DNA from: Streptomyces sulphureus DSM 40104
Lineage (GTDB): Bacteria; Actinomycetota; Actinomycetes; Streptomycetales; Streptomycetaceae
DNA: 64,000 nucleotides
Direction of reading: 5' to 3'
Assembly (NCBI RefSeq): GCF_000381025.1
Contig: NZ_KB905813.1
Coordinates: 850,716 to 914,715 of the forward strand
Part shown: positions 7,711 to 15,697 of the stretch, in pieces
Numbering within the stretch: the stretch's first letter is position 1
Layout: the number at the start of each line of letters is the position of its first letter
Translations under genes and position numbers: made by a program
Notes under the pieces: generated by a model
What the model was told of the DNA's origin: nothing
The model's database searches: none
The model's input: only the letters and a program-made list of their open reading frames with translations

Positions 7711-9209
7711 GCGGAGACCTCCTTCTCGGCGGCCGGTCCCTCCGCGTCCGCGGTCTCCGTGTCGCGGCGCAGCGCCTCGGCGCGGACGGCGCGGTCGAGC
7801 GGCAGCAGCAGGCTGTAGGCGACGGCGGCGACCACGAACGTCACGACCCAGCCCAGCCCGTTGCTACCGAGCCAGCTGTGCGCGAAGGGTCCGGAGAACC
7901 ACACGTCGGCGTCGCTCGTCTTCGCTTCGGTCAGCAGCAGCCCCACCACGATCGCCGCCGCCCACGAGACGCACGCCGACCAGGCGAAGCCGCCGTTGTA
8001 CCAGTAGCGGCCCGCGCGCCGCGGCTCCATCAGCGCTTCCGCGTCGTACACCCGCCGACGCAGCATGTCCACGGCGAAGACGCCGACCCAGGCCGTGATC
8101 GGCACGGCGAGGAGGGTGAGGAACGTCGTGAAAGGACCGTAGAAGTCCTCGGCGATGAGCATGAAGTAGATGCCGCCGGCGAACGTGATGACGATGTCGA
8201 TGCCGACGGCGACGGTCCGCCTCGCCCGCACGCCGAGCGTGACCAGCGTCAGCCCTGCCGAGTAGACGGAGAGGTGGTTGGAGAGCAGCAGTCCGCCGAA
8301 CGCGGCGACCAGGTAGGGGACGGACATCCACGAGGGCAGCATCGCGTCGATCGCGGCCACCGGGTCGGACGCCGCGGCGAGCGAGGAGTCGCCCGCCGAG
8401 AGCAGCGAGCCGAGCGAGATCAGCAGCACCAGCGGAATGCCCGCGCCCCAGGCGGAGGCGACCACCAGCCGCCCGCCGGGCACCGAGTGCGGCAGGTAAC
8501 GGGCGTAGTCGGCGCCCGCGTTGGCCCAACCGATACCGGTGCCCGCGGCGATCACACCGACCCCCGCGACGACGGAGCTCAGCGGCGCGGCGGGAGCGTC
8601 GACCACCTCGCCCCAGTCGACGGTGGCCACGAGGAAGGCCATCACCAACAGGTTGAGCAGCCCGAAGACGTATGTGGCCCACCTGTTGATCCACATGATG
8701 ACGGCGTGTCCCAGCCCGCTGATCAGCAGCGTGCAGGCGATGAAGACCAGCAGGCAGACCAGAGTCAGAACGGTGTTCTGGCCGACGCCGAAGACGATCG
8801 CGAGCAGTGAGAGCAGCGCGTACGCCGCGGTGGTCGTGTTGACCGTCTCCCAGCCCACCCGGCTGATCCACGTCACCAGCGTCGGCCCGGTGTTGCCGCG
8901 CCGGCCGAACACCGCGCGGGAGAGCGTCAGCGCGGGCGCCCCACCTCGCTTCCCCGCGATGCTCAACGCACCCACGAGCGCGAACGACCCGAATGCCCCG
9001 ACGAACGCGACGAGTACGGCCTGCCAGATGTTCAGGCCGCGGAACGCCACGAGAGTGGCCCCCAGCGGCAGCCCCAACAGCGAGATGTTCGCGGCGAACC
9101 ACGTCCAGAACATCTGGCTCGCGTGACCGCGGCGCTCACTGTCGGGGACGGGCTCGATGCCGCGGGTCTCCACGGCGCCGGCGAGCTCACTCCTCTTCGA
9201 GTCAGCCAT
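7707..9209 (-). CDS. NCS1-family purine/cytosine (nucleobase) permease
   Basis: A 500-residue membrane protein with about 12 hydrophobic segments, the standard NCS1 length. Family features are FWTWFAANISLLGLPLGA in helix 1, GLNIWQA, APALTLSRAVFGRRGN in the helix 2-3 loop, and GIGWANAGADYARYLP. NCS1 proteins import nucleobases, allantoin, hydantoins or thiamine precursors with cations. GGAGG lies just before the ATG at 9209, 67 bases after the hydrolase gene. The context of a glycohydrolase and a PfkB kinase suggests import of a nucleoside-like or N-glycosidic compound. The substrate is unassigned. Confidence 0.9.
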   Translation of the reverse strand: MADSKRSELAGAVETRGIEPVPDSERRGHASQMFWTWFAANISLLGLPLGATLVAFRGLNIWQAVLVAFVGAFGSFALVGALSIAGKRGGAPALTLSRAVFGRRGNTGPTLVTWISRVGWETVNTTTAAYALLSLLAIVFGVGQNTVLTLVCLLVFIACTLLISGLGHAVIMWINRWATYVFGLLNLLVMAFLVATVDWGEVVDAPAAPLSSVVAGVGVIAAGTGIGWANAGADYARYLPHSVPGGRLVVASAWGAGIPLVLLISLGSLLSAGDSSLAAASDPVAAIDAMLPSWMSVPYLVAAFGGLLLSNHLSVYSAGLTLVTLGVRARRTVAVGIDIVITFAGGIYFMLIAEDFYGPFTTFLTLLAVPITAWVGVFAVDMLRRRVYDAEALMEPRRAGRYWYNGGFAWSACVSWAAAIVVGLLLTEAKTSDADVWFSGPFAHSWLGSNGLGWVVTFVVAAVAYSLLLPLDRAVRAEALRRDTETADAEGPAAEKEVSA

Positions 9210-9276
9210 GGCCCAACCTCCTTACGAGGCAAGAAGCGAGGAGCGGGCTCCTCGGGATGTGCGGTCCGGCGTCGGC

Positions 9277-10281
9277 TCAGCCGTTCGAGCGGAGGGAGAG
9301 CAGGCGCGCGGCGAGTGGCTCCACGTCGAGGTCGTTGACGGAGCGCAGCATTGCCACCGCGTCCGCAGGCAGCCCGCTCAGGCCGGTGACGGCACCGGCG
9401 ACCGCCCCGGCGAGGGCGCCGATCGTGTCGCAGTCGCCGCCGAGGTTGGCGGCGAGCAGGCAGGCGCGCTTCGGGTCGCCGCCCGTGACGGCGAGCACGG
9501 CGAAAGCGGCGGGCACCGACTCCTGGCTGGCGACGCTGGTGCCGATCAACTCGCTGACGAGGGTGAGCGCTTCGGCCTCCGGCCGCCCCGCCACGGTGTC
9601 CCGCGCCCAGCGGATGCGGGCCGCGATGTCGGCGCCGGCCACCCAGTGCCCGCGTGCGACGCCGGCCCGGGCGGCCGCCTCGGCCGTGTCCATCGCCGTC
9701 TCCAGGTCCGCCCCGTCGACGGCGCTGCTCACCGCGGCGGCGACGGCGGCGGCGCCTGCGATGCCGAGCGTGGTGTCGTGGGTGACCTGGCAGGACTCCA
9801 CGACCCGGTCGAGGAACGCCTCCAACGGGCGGACGGGGAACGCCACTCCGACGGGGGTGACGCGCATCGCGGCCCCGTTGGTCGTGCCGGTACTGCCGGT
9901 CTCGGTGGCCGGCACGCCGCGTGCCACCGCGTCGAGCGCGGCTTTGGTCGAGGGGCCGAGGAGGTCGAGGGAGCCCTTCTCCCGCATCCCCGCCTCCCAC
10001 TCCAGCAGGGCCCGCGCGAAGCGCTCGGGGTCGATGTGGCCGCCACCGTCGGCGAGGAGGCGGCCGACGAGCAGGGCCTGGTCGGTGTCGTCGGTGACGG
10101 TGCCGGCCGGCAGCCCGGCGGCCACAGGGTTGTCGGGCGGGCCCGCCTCGAAGTCGGAGACCGTGCCGAAGCGGGCCGCGATGGCCGCGCGCGACATGGT
10201 CTGGGTGGGCATGCCGAGCGCGTCGCCCAGGGCGAGGCCGTAGAGGGAGCCCAGAGCGCGGTCGGTGCGGGGGTCGTTCAT
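9277..10281 (-). CDS. ADP-ribosylglycohydrolase family protein
   Basis: A 334-residue DraG/ARH-fold hydrolase. Metal-binding motifs of the family are visible: GLALGDALGMPTQ (residues 14-26), GTVTDDTDQALLVGR (the TDDT motif) and NLGGDCDTIGALAGA near the C-terminus, so both binuclear magnesium half-sites are kept. The family removes ADP-ribose from proteins or small molecules, or cleaves other N-ribosyl bonds. Lying between a GntR regulator and an NCS1 permease, with a PfkB kinase downstream, it matches E. coli YegU, where a catabolic nucleosidase-like role is more likely than protein de-ADP-ribosylation. The start at 10281 lacks a strong ribosome site but begins directly with the conserved N-terminus. 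Confidence 0.88.
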   Translation of the reverse strand: MNDPRTDRALGSLYGLALGDALGMPTQTMSRAAIAARFGTVSDFEAGPPDNPVAAGLPAGTVTDDTDQALLVGRLLADGGGHIDPERFARALLEWEAGMREKGSLDLLGPSTKAALDAVARGVPATETGSTGTTNGAAMRVTPVGVAFPVRPLEAFLDRVVESCQVTHDTTLGIAGAAAVAAAVSSAVDGADLETAMDTAEAAARAGVARGHWVAGADIAARIRWARDTVAGRPEAEALTLVSELIGTSVASQESVPAAFAVLAVTGGDPKRACLLAANLGGDCDTIGALAGAVAGAVTGLSGLPADAVAMLRSVNDLDVEPLAARLLSLRSNG

Positions 10282-10343
10282 GTGCGGTGTTCCGTCTGTT
10301 CGTTGGGGAGTCGGATGGTCGGTGCGTCCGGTCGTCGCCGCGG

Positions 10344-11063
10344 TCACGGGGGCTCGGTCTCGCCGAAGCTGGTGCGCAGCTCGAACCGCTCGGGGTCGAG
10401 GAGGCTCACCACGTGCTCGACGACGCTTCCCACGGGCGAGCGCCCGGTACGGGTCACGCGGAGGAAGGTGGTGCCGGCAGGACGCTCCAACTGGGCTGCG
10501 TCCCCGGGCGTCAACGGCACTGCGGTGGCGCTCTGTTCGCCGGAGGCCACCACGAGGCCGGCTGCCGTGAGCGTCGCGGTGAGCGAGCCGTCGAGGAGGC
10601 CGGTCTCCGGCACCTCCTCCAGGCCCGGGTGGAGCGGCACCCGGCTGCGCTCCAGGGAGAGCCGTACACCGTCCGGCAGGGTGCGCATGCGGTCGACGGC
10701 CAGGAACTGCGCGCTTTCCAGGCCGAGTCGGGTGCTGAGCGCGGGCTCCTCCACGGTCTCCAGACGCAGCACCGTCGTCTCGGGAGGCACGCCCTGTGCG
10801 GTGAGGGCCTGCGTCCAGCCGTGCCGGTTGTCCAGCGGTGTTCCGTCGAAGCTGACGAAGGAGCCTATGCCCGGGTGGGTGCGCACCAGCCCCTCGTCGG
10901 CGAGGGAGCGAAGGGCTTCCCTGACCGTCGACCGGCTCACCGAGAAACGCTGGGTCAGCGCGTGCTCTCCCGGGAGCCGGCTTCCGGTGCGCAGGGCTCC
11001 GCCCCGGATCTCGCGGCCGAGGATGCGGGCCACCCGCTGGTGCTTGCGTGCCTGTTCGGACAT
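10344..11063 (-). CDS. GntR/HutC-family transcriptional regulator
   Basis: A 239-residue regulator. The N-terminal winged helix (residues 8-72) has the GntR signature LPGEHALTQRFSVSRSTVREAL. The C-terminal UTRA ligand domain follows, ending in the typical VSLLDPERFELRTSF. It is the promoter-proximal gene of the hydrolase, permease and kinase operon and the positional counterpart of YegW. Its ATG lies inside a perfect 12-bp palindrome and has no obvious ribosome site, so the transcript may be leaderless and autorepressed. Confidence 0.9.
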   Translation of the reverse strand: MSEQARKHQRVARILGREIRGGALRTGSRLPGEHALTQRFSVSRSTVREALRSLADEGLVRTHPGIGSFVSFDGTPLDNRHGWTQALTAQGVPPETTVLRLETVEEPALSTRLGLESAQFLAVDRMRTLPDGVRLSLERSRVPLHPGLEEVPETGLLDGSLTATLTAAGLVVASGEQSATAVPLTPGDAAQLERPAGTTFLRVTRTGRSPVGSVVEHVVSLLDPERFELRTSFGETEPP

Positions 11064-11099
11064 GTCCGCACGGTAGACGCACCTGTCCGGACCTGTCTG
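11057..11099. promoter_or_regulatory. Two TGTCCG dyads over the GntR start: candidate autoregulatory operator
   Basis: CGGACATGTCCG at 11057-11068 is a perfect palindrome that includes the gntR start codon. A second dyad, GTCCGGAC, lies at 11085-11092 within CTGTCCGGACCTGTC. The repeated half-site TGTCCG/CGGACA is what a dimeric GntR repressor would recognise, and its position over the start would block transcription of the whole operon. Binding is inferred. Confidence 0.5.
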
Positions 11100-11277
11100 T
11101 TGTATGGGTCACACCTTGCGCAGCTTTCGCGGGCGTAGGGAATGGGCGAACAACTCCCTTTCCGCCGCGAGGAGTTCGCGGAGATCGGGCGGCTTTTCGG
11201 TGGCGAAGCCGGTGAAAGTGCTGGTCCCTGCCTCGATCGCCGGTCGGGCACCTGCTAGAGTCAAATCCCGTTGGTTT

Positions 11278-11310
11278 CCCGGAACATGACACATTTTTTC
11301 GCGTTCCGGG
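11278..11310. repeat. Inverted repeat in the 11.1-11.6 kb intergenic region
   Basis: CCCGGAAC at 11278-11285 and GTTCCGGG at 11303-11310 are perfect complements with a 17-base spacer containing six T in a row. The segment from 11100 to 11608 holds no gene I can support; a 61-codon minus-strand frame lies across it but has no ribosome site or recognised family. The repeat may be an operator or a hairpin upstream of the C69 peptidase-like gene. Confidence 0.4.
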
Positions 11311-11608
11311 ACGGCCCGCTCCGTCGACCCGACTTCGCCACCCACCGGTGGCGGCCTCACTTCTCCCGCATACGTGGAGAGGAGAAAATCGGCGATGAGT
11401 GAGACTTCGCAGGGGCGACGCGGGATGAGACCTCCGCCTGCATCGTCGGCTCGGGCAGGGCAGCGCCCCCGATGCCGAAAACGACCGACGCCGATTGCGC
11501 AAACGTTGGGAATCGGCCGCCCGGATCGCACGCGAAATGCAGTGCTGCGGAGCCCCGTCGGGCCTGAACCACGACCGACCCTTGCTCAGTCCCGACCTCA
11601 GGAAGAAA

Positions 11609-13471
11609 ATGCTCCGACTCCAAGCCCGCCTGATCACCTCTGCCGCCCTTGCCGCCTCCTTCACGATGGTCACCGCGCTCGGTGCGCCGTCCCTCGCCTT
11701 CGCCGACGACGAGCAGCACGAGCGGCCGACAGGGGCACAGCAGGAAACCTTCCGGCAGCCGGACAAGTCGTTCGCGGTGTACGTCGGCAAGAACCGGTCG
11801 TCGACCGGTCACACCATGCTCGGCGGCTTCGGCCACGAACCTTCCAGCCACTGGATGGAGGTGGTCCCGGCACAGGACCACCCGAAGGGCTCCAAGATCA
11901 CCGTGGGGGCCACGGAAGAGGCCGACATGCCCGGCAAGCTGACCAAGATCCCGCAGGCGCGGCACACTTACCGGTACCTCACCTCCAACTACTCCGAATT
12001 CACCGGCATGCCTGCCCCGCTCACCAACGGAGGTCTCAACGAGAAAGGGGTGGCCGCGCGGGACGTCTGGTCCAACTCCCGCGAAGAACTGGTCGACATG
12101 ACGCCGAAGGACCAGACGGGACCGCAGTACTCCGACCTTTCCAGGATCGCGATGGAACGTGCGGGCTCGGCGCGGCAGGCGGTGCAGATCCTAGGCGACC
12201 TCATCGACACCCACGGCTACACGACGTACGGCGGAAACTCGCACCTTTTCGCCGACGGCAACGAGGGCTGGGTATTTCTGGAGTTCGCAGGAGGCAAGGG
12301 GCTCTGGGCGGCCCAGCGACTCGGCCCCGACGACATCCGCGTCTCCTACCCCGGCTACATCAAGGAATTCCCCACCGACGCCGTCGACGGCGGGAACCGC
12401 GATTTCGTCGGCTCGAAGAACCTCGTCTCCTTCGCCGAGAAGCAGGGCTGGTACGACCCGGACAAGGACGAGAAGTTCGACCTGCAAAAGGTGTACCAGG
12501 AGCCGTTCCCGACCAAGTCCTTTCCTGTCGGGAAGACGGCGGACTCCAAGGACGCGGCCCCGTACCGCAACCCCGTCTCGCTGGAGGCCGAGTTCGCCGA
12601 ACTCGGCAGGGTGAAGCTGGAGGACATGATGCGGATCGTCCGCGACCCCCGCTGGTCCGACGACCGCTCGGGCTACGGGCACGTCGCCGAGATCGACCCC
12701 GACCTCCCCGACCCGCGGCTCGCCACCTTGTGGATGGCCCCGACGGCAGCCGTGACGGCCCCGTACATACCGGTGTCGATCGGCACCCGCGACCTCCCCG
12801 TCGAGTACACCCAGCACCGGTACCTGACCGCCGGCGCCTCCGCCGAGTACCTCGAACCCGAGTACGCCGAGCAGGAAGCGACCGAGTCGGCGACCCAGAC
12901 GTTCAAGCGCCTCATGTACGCCACGTGCGCCCGCCCGGAGAAGTACCTCGCCGACGTCACTGACGCGTTCGAGGGGTTCGAGGCCGAGCAGATCAAGGAG
13001 TGGAGGAAGCTCCAGCAGACCGCCGACACCACCCCGGCAGAAGCCACCGACTACACGAACCGCCAGGCGCTCGACGGACTCAGGCTGGGCAACCACCTGC
13101 TCGACGACGTCCTCGCCGAGTCCCGGGCCGACGGCGGCCTCCACGAACCCGAAGACGCCTCCCAGGAGGACGGCACCACCGCATCGGCCCGCTCCCAGTC
13201 CATGGGCCTGCGCAGCAGCGACTCCTCCCGCGACCGGATGCACTGCGACGTCGGCGGCGGCTGGGCCGACGGCTCCACCCTCGACAGGGCCGGCGACTAC
13301 GGCGACCCGGACAAGGTGCCCGACTACTCCTCGGCGCGCATCTCCGGCCACCAGGAAGCCTCGGGCGACCGGCCCGAGTCGGCTTGGCGGACGTGGACGC
13401 CCTGGGGCGTGACCGCGGCGGCGCTCCTCGTCGGCGGCGTAGCAGTGTGGCGGTCGCGGCGGCGCGCCTAG
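11609..13471 (+). CDS. Secreted, membrane-anchored C69-family dipeptidase-like protein with Ser at the nucleophile position
   Basis: A 620-residue protein of the peptidase C69 (PepD-like, Ntn-hydrolase) family. It has a Sec signal peptide (cleavage predicted after about residue 32, ending LAFA), the catalytic domain, and a C-terminal membrane helix followed by RSRRR, so it should sit outside the membrane. Family stretches include TYRYLTSNYSEFTG, NGGLNEKGVAARDVWS and GYTTYGGNSHLFAD. The usual N-terminal cysteine nucleophile before the FYVGK-like motif appears as Ser54 (SFAVYVGK), and the mature N-terminus has no cysteine. The enzyme may be inactive, use serine, or have another role. The ATG at 11609 gives the proper signal peptide and has AGGAAGA upstream. 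Confidence 0.8.
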   Translation: MLRLQARLITSAALAASFTMVTALGAPSLAFADDEQHERPTGAQQETFRQPDKSFAVYVGKNRSSTGHTMLGGFGHEPSSHWMEVVPAQDHPKGSKITVGATEEADMPGKLTKIPQARHTYRYLTSNYSEFTGMPAPLTNGGLNEKGVAARDVWSNSREELVDMTPKDQTGPQYSDLSRIAMERAGSARQAVQILGDLIDTHGYTTYGGNSHLFADGNEGWVFLEFAGGKGLWAAQRLGPDDIRVSYPGYIKEFPTDAVDGGNRDFVGSKNLVSFAEKQGWYDPDKDEKFDLQKVYQEPFPTKSFPVGKTADSKDAAPYRNPVSLEAEFAELGRVKLEDMMRIVRDPRWSDDRSGYGHVAEIDPDLPDPRLATLWMAPTAAVTAPYIPVSIGTRDLPVEYTQHRYLTAGASAEYLEPEYAEQEATESATQTFKRLMYATCARPEKYLADVTDAFEGFEAEQIKEWRKLQQTADTTPAEATDYTNRQALDGLRLGNHLLDDVLAESRADGGLHEPEDASQEDGTTASARSQSMGLRSSDSSRDRMHCDVGGGWADGSTLDRAGDYGDPDKVPDYSSARISGHQEASGDRPESAWRTWTPWGVTAAALLVGGVAVWRSRRRA

Positions 13472-13586
13472 CCGCGCACCGCGTCCCTGAGCGCGCCGGG
13501 CAAGTCCCGTGGCCCCTGGCCGAGTTCACGCACCGGCGCGCTGCTGGACCGGCACGGTCCGGTGACCCGGACTCGTCGCCCCCGGC

Positions 13587-13628
13587 CGGCGGGTGAACTC
13601 CGTACAGAACAGGCGGAGTTCACCCGCC
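13587..13628. terminator. Bidirectional hairpin between C69 and LacI genes
   Basis: A perfect 16-bp stem (arms 13587-13602 and 13613-13628) with a ten-base loop lies between two convergent genes and can end transcription from both sides. The rest of 13472-13783 shows nothing else I can support. Confidence 0.7.
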
Positions 13629-13783
13629 GCCGGTGGAGGCACAGACAGCGGACCCCACCCGCCACGACCGGCTCCCGGCACCGGCCCCGTAAGTCCCCGT
13701 ACGCACGCCGAGACCATCGCCCCGACGCAACCGCAGTGCGCACTGCCGCGACCGCACGCTCGGGGAGAGCGGGCCGGCCCGGG

Positions 13784-14809
13784 TCAGCCGACCGGGGCCA
13801 CGGCGGAGCCGCGAATGACGAGTTGCAGCGGGTAGACCTTGTCCACGCGCTCCCTGTCCGGCGCTTCGATCCGCGACCTGACGAGGTCGAGCGCGCTGGC
13901 GACGAGGTCGGTGACGGGCTGCTGGAGGGTGGTGAGCTTGGGCCGCAGCCATTCGCCGACGCGGATCCCGTCGCAGCCGACGACCGAGAGATCCTCCGGG
14001 ATACGGAGGCCGTGCAGCTCGGCCGCACCGAGCATGCCGACGGCGACGATGTCGCTGCCGACGAAGACGGCGGTCGGGGTCCTCTCCGCCTGCGCGAGGT
14101 AGGGGAAGGTGCTCGCCCCGAACTGCTCGGTGTAGGGCCCGTGGAGGACCAGGTTCTCGTCGACGTCGAGGCCCGCGTGCGCCATGGCGTCGCGGTAGCC
14201 GCGGAGCCGGTCGCTGGTGGTGGAGAGTTCCGGCGGCCCCGCGATGTGGGCGATGCGCCGGTGTCCGAGCTGCGCGAGGTAGGAGACGGCCTGGTAGGCG
14301 CCGCCGTAGTTGTCCACGCTGATGGTGTCCACGTCCGACGTGCTGGCGATCTCCTCGTCGAGGACCACGACGGGGAGGCCCTCGGCCACGGCGCGGGAGA
14401 GCCGGGGGTTCCGGCGGTGGATGCCGACGTAGATCAGGCCGTCGATCGCGTCGCTGGAGGCCACGAAGTCACTGAACCTGGCTTCGCGCAGGGCCTGTTG
14501 ACCGGTGACGCCGACGACGAGCGAGGCGCCGTCGGCGGTGGCGGCAGCGGCCGCTTCCTCGGCGAGGGCGGCGAAGAACGGGTTGACGAGGTCGGGGACG
14601 ACGAGGGCGATGACCGGACCGCCCCCTCGTACGGGTTCTGACGTCGGCCCCGGTGCCGGCGGGGGAGCGGCGACGGGGTACCCGAGGTCGCTCACCGCCT
14701 TGTCGATGCGAGCGGCCGTGTCCGGATTCACTCTGAGCTGTCCGCGCAGGTACCGGGACACCGTCGAGACCGACACCTGCGCCTGTTGCGCAACGTGCGT
14801 CAACGTCAC
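13784..14809 (-). CDS. LacI-family transcriptional regulator
   Basis: A 341-residue LacI-type repressor. The HTH begins at residue 2 (TLTHVAQQAQVSVSTVSRYL), followed by a hinge and a periplasmic-binding-protein-like sensor domain with VVPDLVNPFFAALAEEA, GYDGLIYVG-like and DNYGGAYQAVSYLAQLGHRRIAHIAG segments. It is divergent from the amidotransferase, ribokinase, transporter and hydrolase operon, and TTGCGCAA boxes occupy the shared control region, including one inside its own first codons. The inducer is probably a sugar or sugar phosphate handled by the ribokinase-like enzyme. Confidence 0.92.
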   Translation of the reverse strand: MTLTHVAQQAQVSVSTVSRYLRGQLRVNPDTAARIDKAVSDLGYPVAAPPPAPGPTSEPVRGGGPVIALVVPDLVNPFFAALAEEAAAAATADGASLVVGVTGQQALREARFSDFVASSDAIDGLIYVGIHRRNPRLSRAVAEGLPVVVLDEEIASTSDVDTISVDNYGGAYQAVSYLAQLGHRRIAHIAGPPELSTTSDRLRGYRDAMAHAGLDVDENLVLHGPYTEQFGASTFPYLAQAERTPTAVFVGSDIVAVGMLGAAELHGLRIPEDLSVVGCDGIRVGEWLRPKLTTLQQPVTDLVASALDLVRSRIEAPDRERVDKVYPLQLVIRGSAVAPVG

Positions 14810-14887
14810 GCTCTGCTCCTTCCGCCGTCTGGCGTCAGTCTATCGACAGCAGAAGACCATTGACCCCCGGGGACCCCGCTCGTATTG

Positions 14888-14918
14888 TTGCGCAAAACAC
14901 AGCACAATTTTTGCGCAA
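14888..14918. promoter_or_regulatory. Paired TTGCGCAA operators for the LacI regulator
   Basis: TTGCGCAA occurs at 14888-14895 and 14911-14918, centres 23 bp apart (about two helical turns). They lie between the lacI-type gene and the AAGGAGG ribosome site of the divergent operon. The central CG palindrome is typical of LacI-family operators. A third copy lies at 14785-14792 in the regulator's coding sequence. Confidence 0.7.
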
Positions 14919-14938
14919 AGCGCACAAGGAGGCAGTCC

Positions 14939-15691
14939 ATGGCACGCGTACTCCTCGCGGGCGAGTCCTGGATCAACGCGGCGACCGACTACAAGGGCTA
15001 CGACGCCTTCCCCCACACCCAGCTCGAGATCGGCGCCACCCCGCTGCTCGAAGCACTGGGCGCGGAGGGCCACGAGGTGACGCACCTGCCCTCGCACGCC
15101 GTTGCCACGGACTTCCCCGCGACGCTGGAGAAGCTCGACGAGTACGACGTGGTCGTCCTCTCCGACATCGGGGCCAACAGCCTGCTGCTGCCGCCCCGGG
15201 TCTTCGCGGAAGGGCGCCCCTTCCCCAACCGGCTGAAGCTGCTCGCCGAGTGGGTCAGGCGCGGCGGCGGACTGGCGATGGCCGGCGGCTACCTGAGCTT
15301 CCAGGGCTTCCAGGCGAAGGCGAACTACCACGCCACCGCGGTCGAGGACGTGCTCCCCGTCGACATCCTCCCGTACGACGACAGGGTGGAGTGCCCCGAG
15401 GGCATACCGGGCTCGCTGACCGCCGCCTCCCACGAGGTCACCGCCGGCCTGGACGCGGAGTGGCCGATCCTCCTCGGATACCAGCGGCTCAGCGCCAAGC
15501 AGGACGCCGAGGTCCTGGCGACGATCGAATCGCACCCGCTCCTTGCGGTGCGGACCGAGGGCGCCGGCCGTACCCTCGCCTTCGCCTCGGACATCTCCCC
15601 GCACTGGGCGCCGACCGAGTTCATCGAGTGGCCCGGCTACCAGCGCCTCTTCCACCAGGCCGTCACCTGGCTCGCCGGAAACGCAGCGTGA
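14939..15691 (+). CDS. Glutamine amidotransferase-like protein (DUF1355/PF07090)
   Basis: A 250-residue class I glutamine-amidotransferase-like protein of the PF07090 type. It contains VLLAGESW near the N-terminus, YDVVVLSDIGANSLLLPP, RGGGLAMAGGYLSFQGF and the C-terminal SDISPHWAP. The usual GATase nucleophile elbow is replaced by AGGYLSFQG without a cysteine, so a simple glutaminase activity is doubtful. AAGGAGG at 14926-14932 sets the ATG at 14939. It is the first gene of an operon with ribokinase, DMT transporter and phosphotriesterase-like genes; its chemical role is unknown. Confidence 0.75.
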   Translation: MARVLLAGESWINAATDYKGYDAFPHTQLEIGATPLLEALGAEGHEVTHLPSHAVATDFPATLEKLDEYDVVVLSDIGANSLLLPPRVFAEGRPFPNRLKLLAEWVRRGGGLAMAGGYLSFQGFQAKANYHATAVEDVLPVDILPYDDRVECPEGIPGSLTAASHEVTAGLDAEWPILLGYQRLSAKQDAEVLATIESHPLLAVRTEGAGRTLAFASDISPHWAPTEFIEWPGYQRLFHQAVTWLAGNAA

Positions 15692-15697
15692 ACCGCC

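Noticed and set aside
11109..11531. Possible small minus-strand protein in the intergenic region before the C69 gene
   Set aside because: No ribosome site, no recognisable family, and third-position bias is weak.
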